A DNA stretch of 64,000 nt, taken from the NCBI RefSeq assembly GCF_001594015.1, contig NZ_LTBC01000003.1, forward strand, positions 62,001-126,000, written 5' to 3'. Below, piece by piece: positions 63,973 through 64,000 of the stretch; position 1 is the stretch's first letter; each line of letters opens with the position of its first letter. Source of the stretch: Moorella mulderi DSM 14980 (GTDB taxonomy: Bacteria > Bacillota > DSM-521 > Neomoorellales > Neomoorellaceae). A model generated the notes under the pieces. That model had not been told where the DNA came from and did not search any database. It was given only the letters and a program-made list of their open reading frames with translations. A program made the position numbers and the translations under genes.

Positions 63973-64000
63973 CCCTTCCCTGTTCTCCCTGATAAAGGGC

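Overview
The window is a GC-rich (by eye mid-to-high 50s %) Firmicutes chromosome segment, very probably from Moorella (Neomoorella) thermoacetica or a close relative. The pointers are dense operons with many TTG/GTG starts, a PduL-type phosphotransacetylase beside ileS (known as an acetate-pathway enzyme in M. thermoacetica), DapL-type lysine synthesis, divIVA/sepF/ylm genes, a YteA-like DksA/TraR protein, PASTA kinase and PyrR attenuators. The species name is an inference from gene content; no database was searched. Almost every gene lies on the minus strand, so transcription runs from high to low coordinates. Only three protein genes are on the plus strand (23984, 34173, 54353).

Layout, in window order. 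0-0.26 kb: no gene, a repeat-like element. 0.26-3.5 kb: ribD-ribE-ribBA under an FMN riboswitch with its own promoter and terminator. 3.5-12.5 kb: rlmN, two FHA proteins, PP2C phosphatase, FtsW/RodA, PBP, PASTA kinase, rsgA, rpe, a phosphorylation and cell-wall module. 12.6-14.9 kb: an agr-type peptide signalling locus (membrane protein, sensor kinase, AgrB and a 44-residue AgrD precursor with serine in the presumed ring position) without a response regulator. 14.9-21.2 kb: priA-def-fmt-DUF116-rsmB. 21.5-24.7 kb: a glycolate-oxidase-like flavoenzyme, then an AT-richer accessory patch with a VapBC pair, an unknown plus-strand gene and tRNA-Thr(CGT). 25-29 kb: yicC-remA-[small ORF]-rpoZ-coaBC-metK; guanylate kinase, usual here in other Firmicutes, is missing and a cryptic 52-codon frame with an ATA first codon fills the gap. 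29-34 kb: dapF-dapL and a SERCA-like Ca2+ ATPase. 34-36.8 kb: the ribosome-rescue factor RqcH/NFACT and a nucleotidyltransferase pair.

37-45.3 kb: pyrimidine operon pyrR-pyrB-pyrC-carA-carB-pyrF with a TTGACA/TAAACT promoter and two PyrR attenuators, but no pyrK/pyrD. 45.3-50.9 kb: DUF1786 protein, TatA, a NodIJ-like ABC exporter, a protein with two winged-helix-like segments and a coiled coil, and an AEC transporter. 50.9-55.7 kb: thiD-lspA-rluD-DUF2007-DNA methylase, DUF1540 protein, YteA-like zinc-finger protein, DUF5665-like membrane protein. 55.7-64 kb: pduL, ileS, divIVA, yggT, proC, sepF, yggS, an HlyD-like adaptor and pgeF, a variant of the ylm/divIVA division cluster.

Most of the window is ordinary core chromosome. 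The least ordinary signals are the agr locus with its tiny precursor, the ATA-initiated small frame between remA and rpoZ, the shared repeat architecture at 0.13 and 59.2 kb, and the gene losses (gmk, pyrKD) from otherwise conserved clusters.
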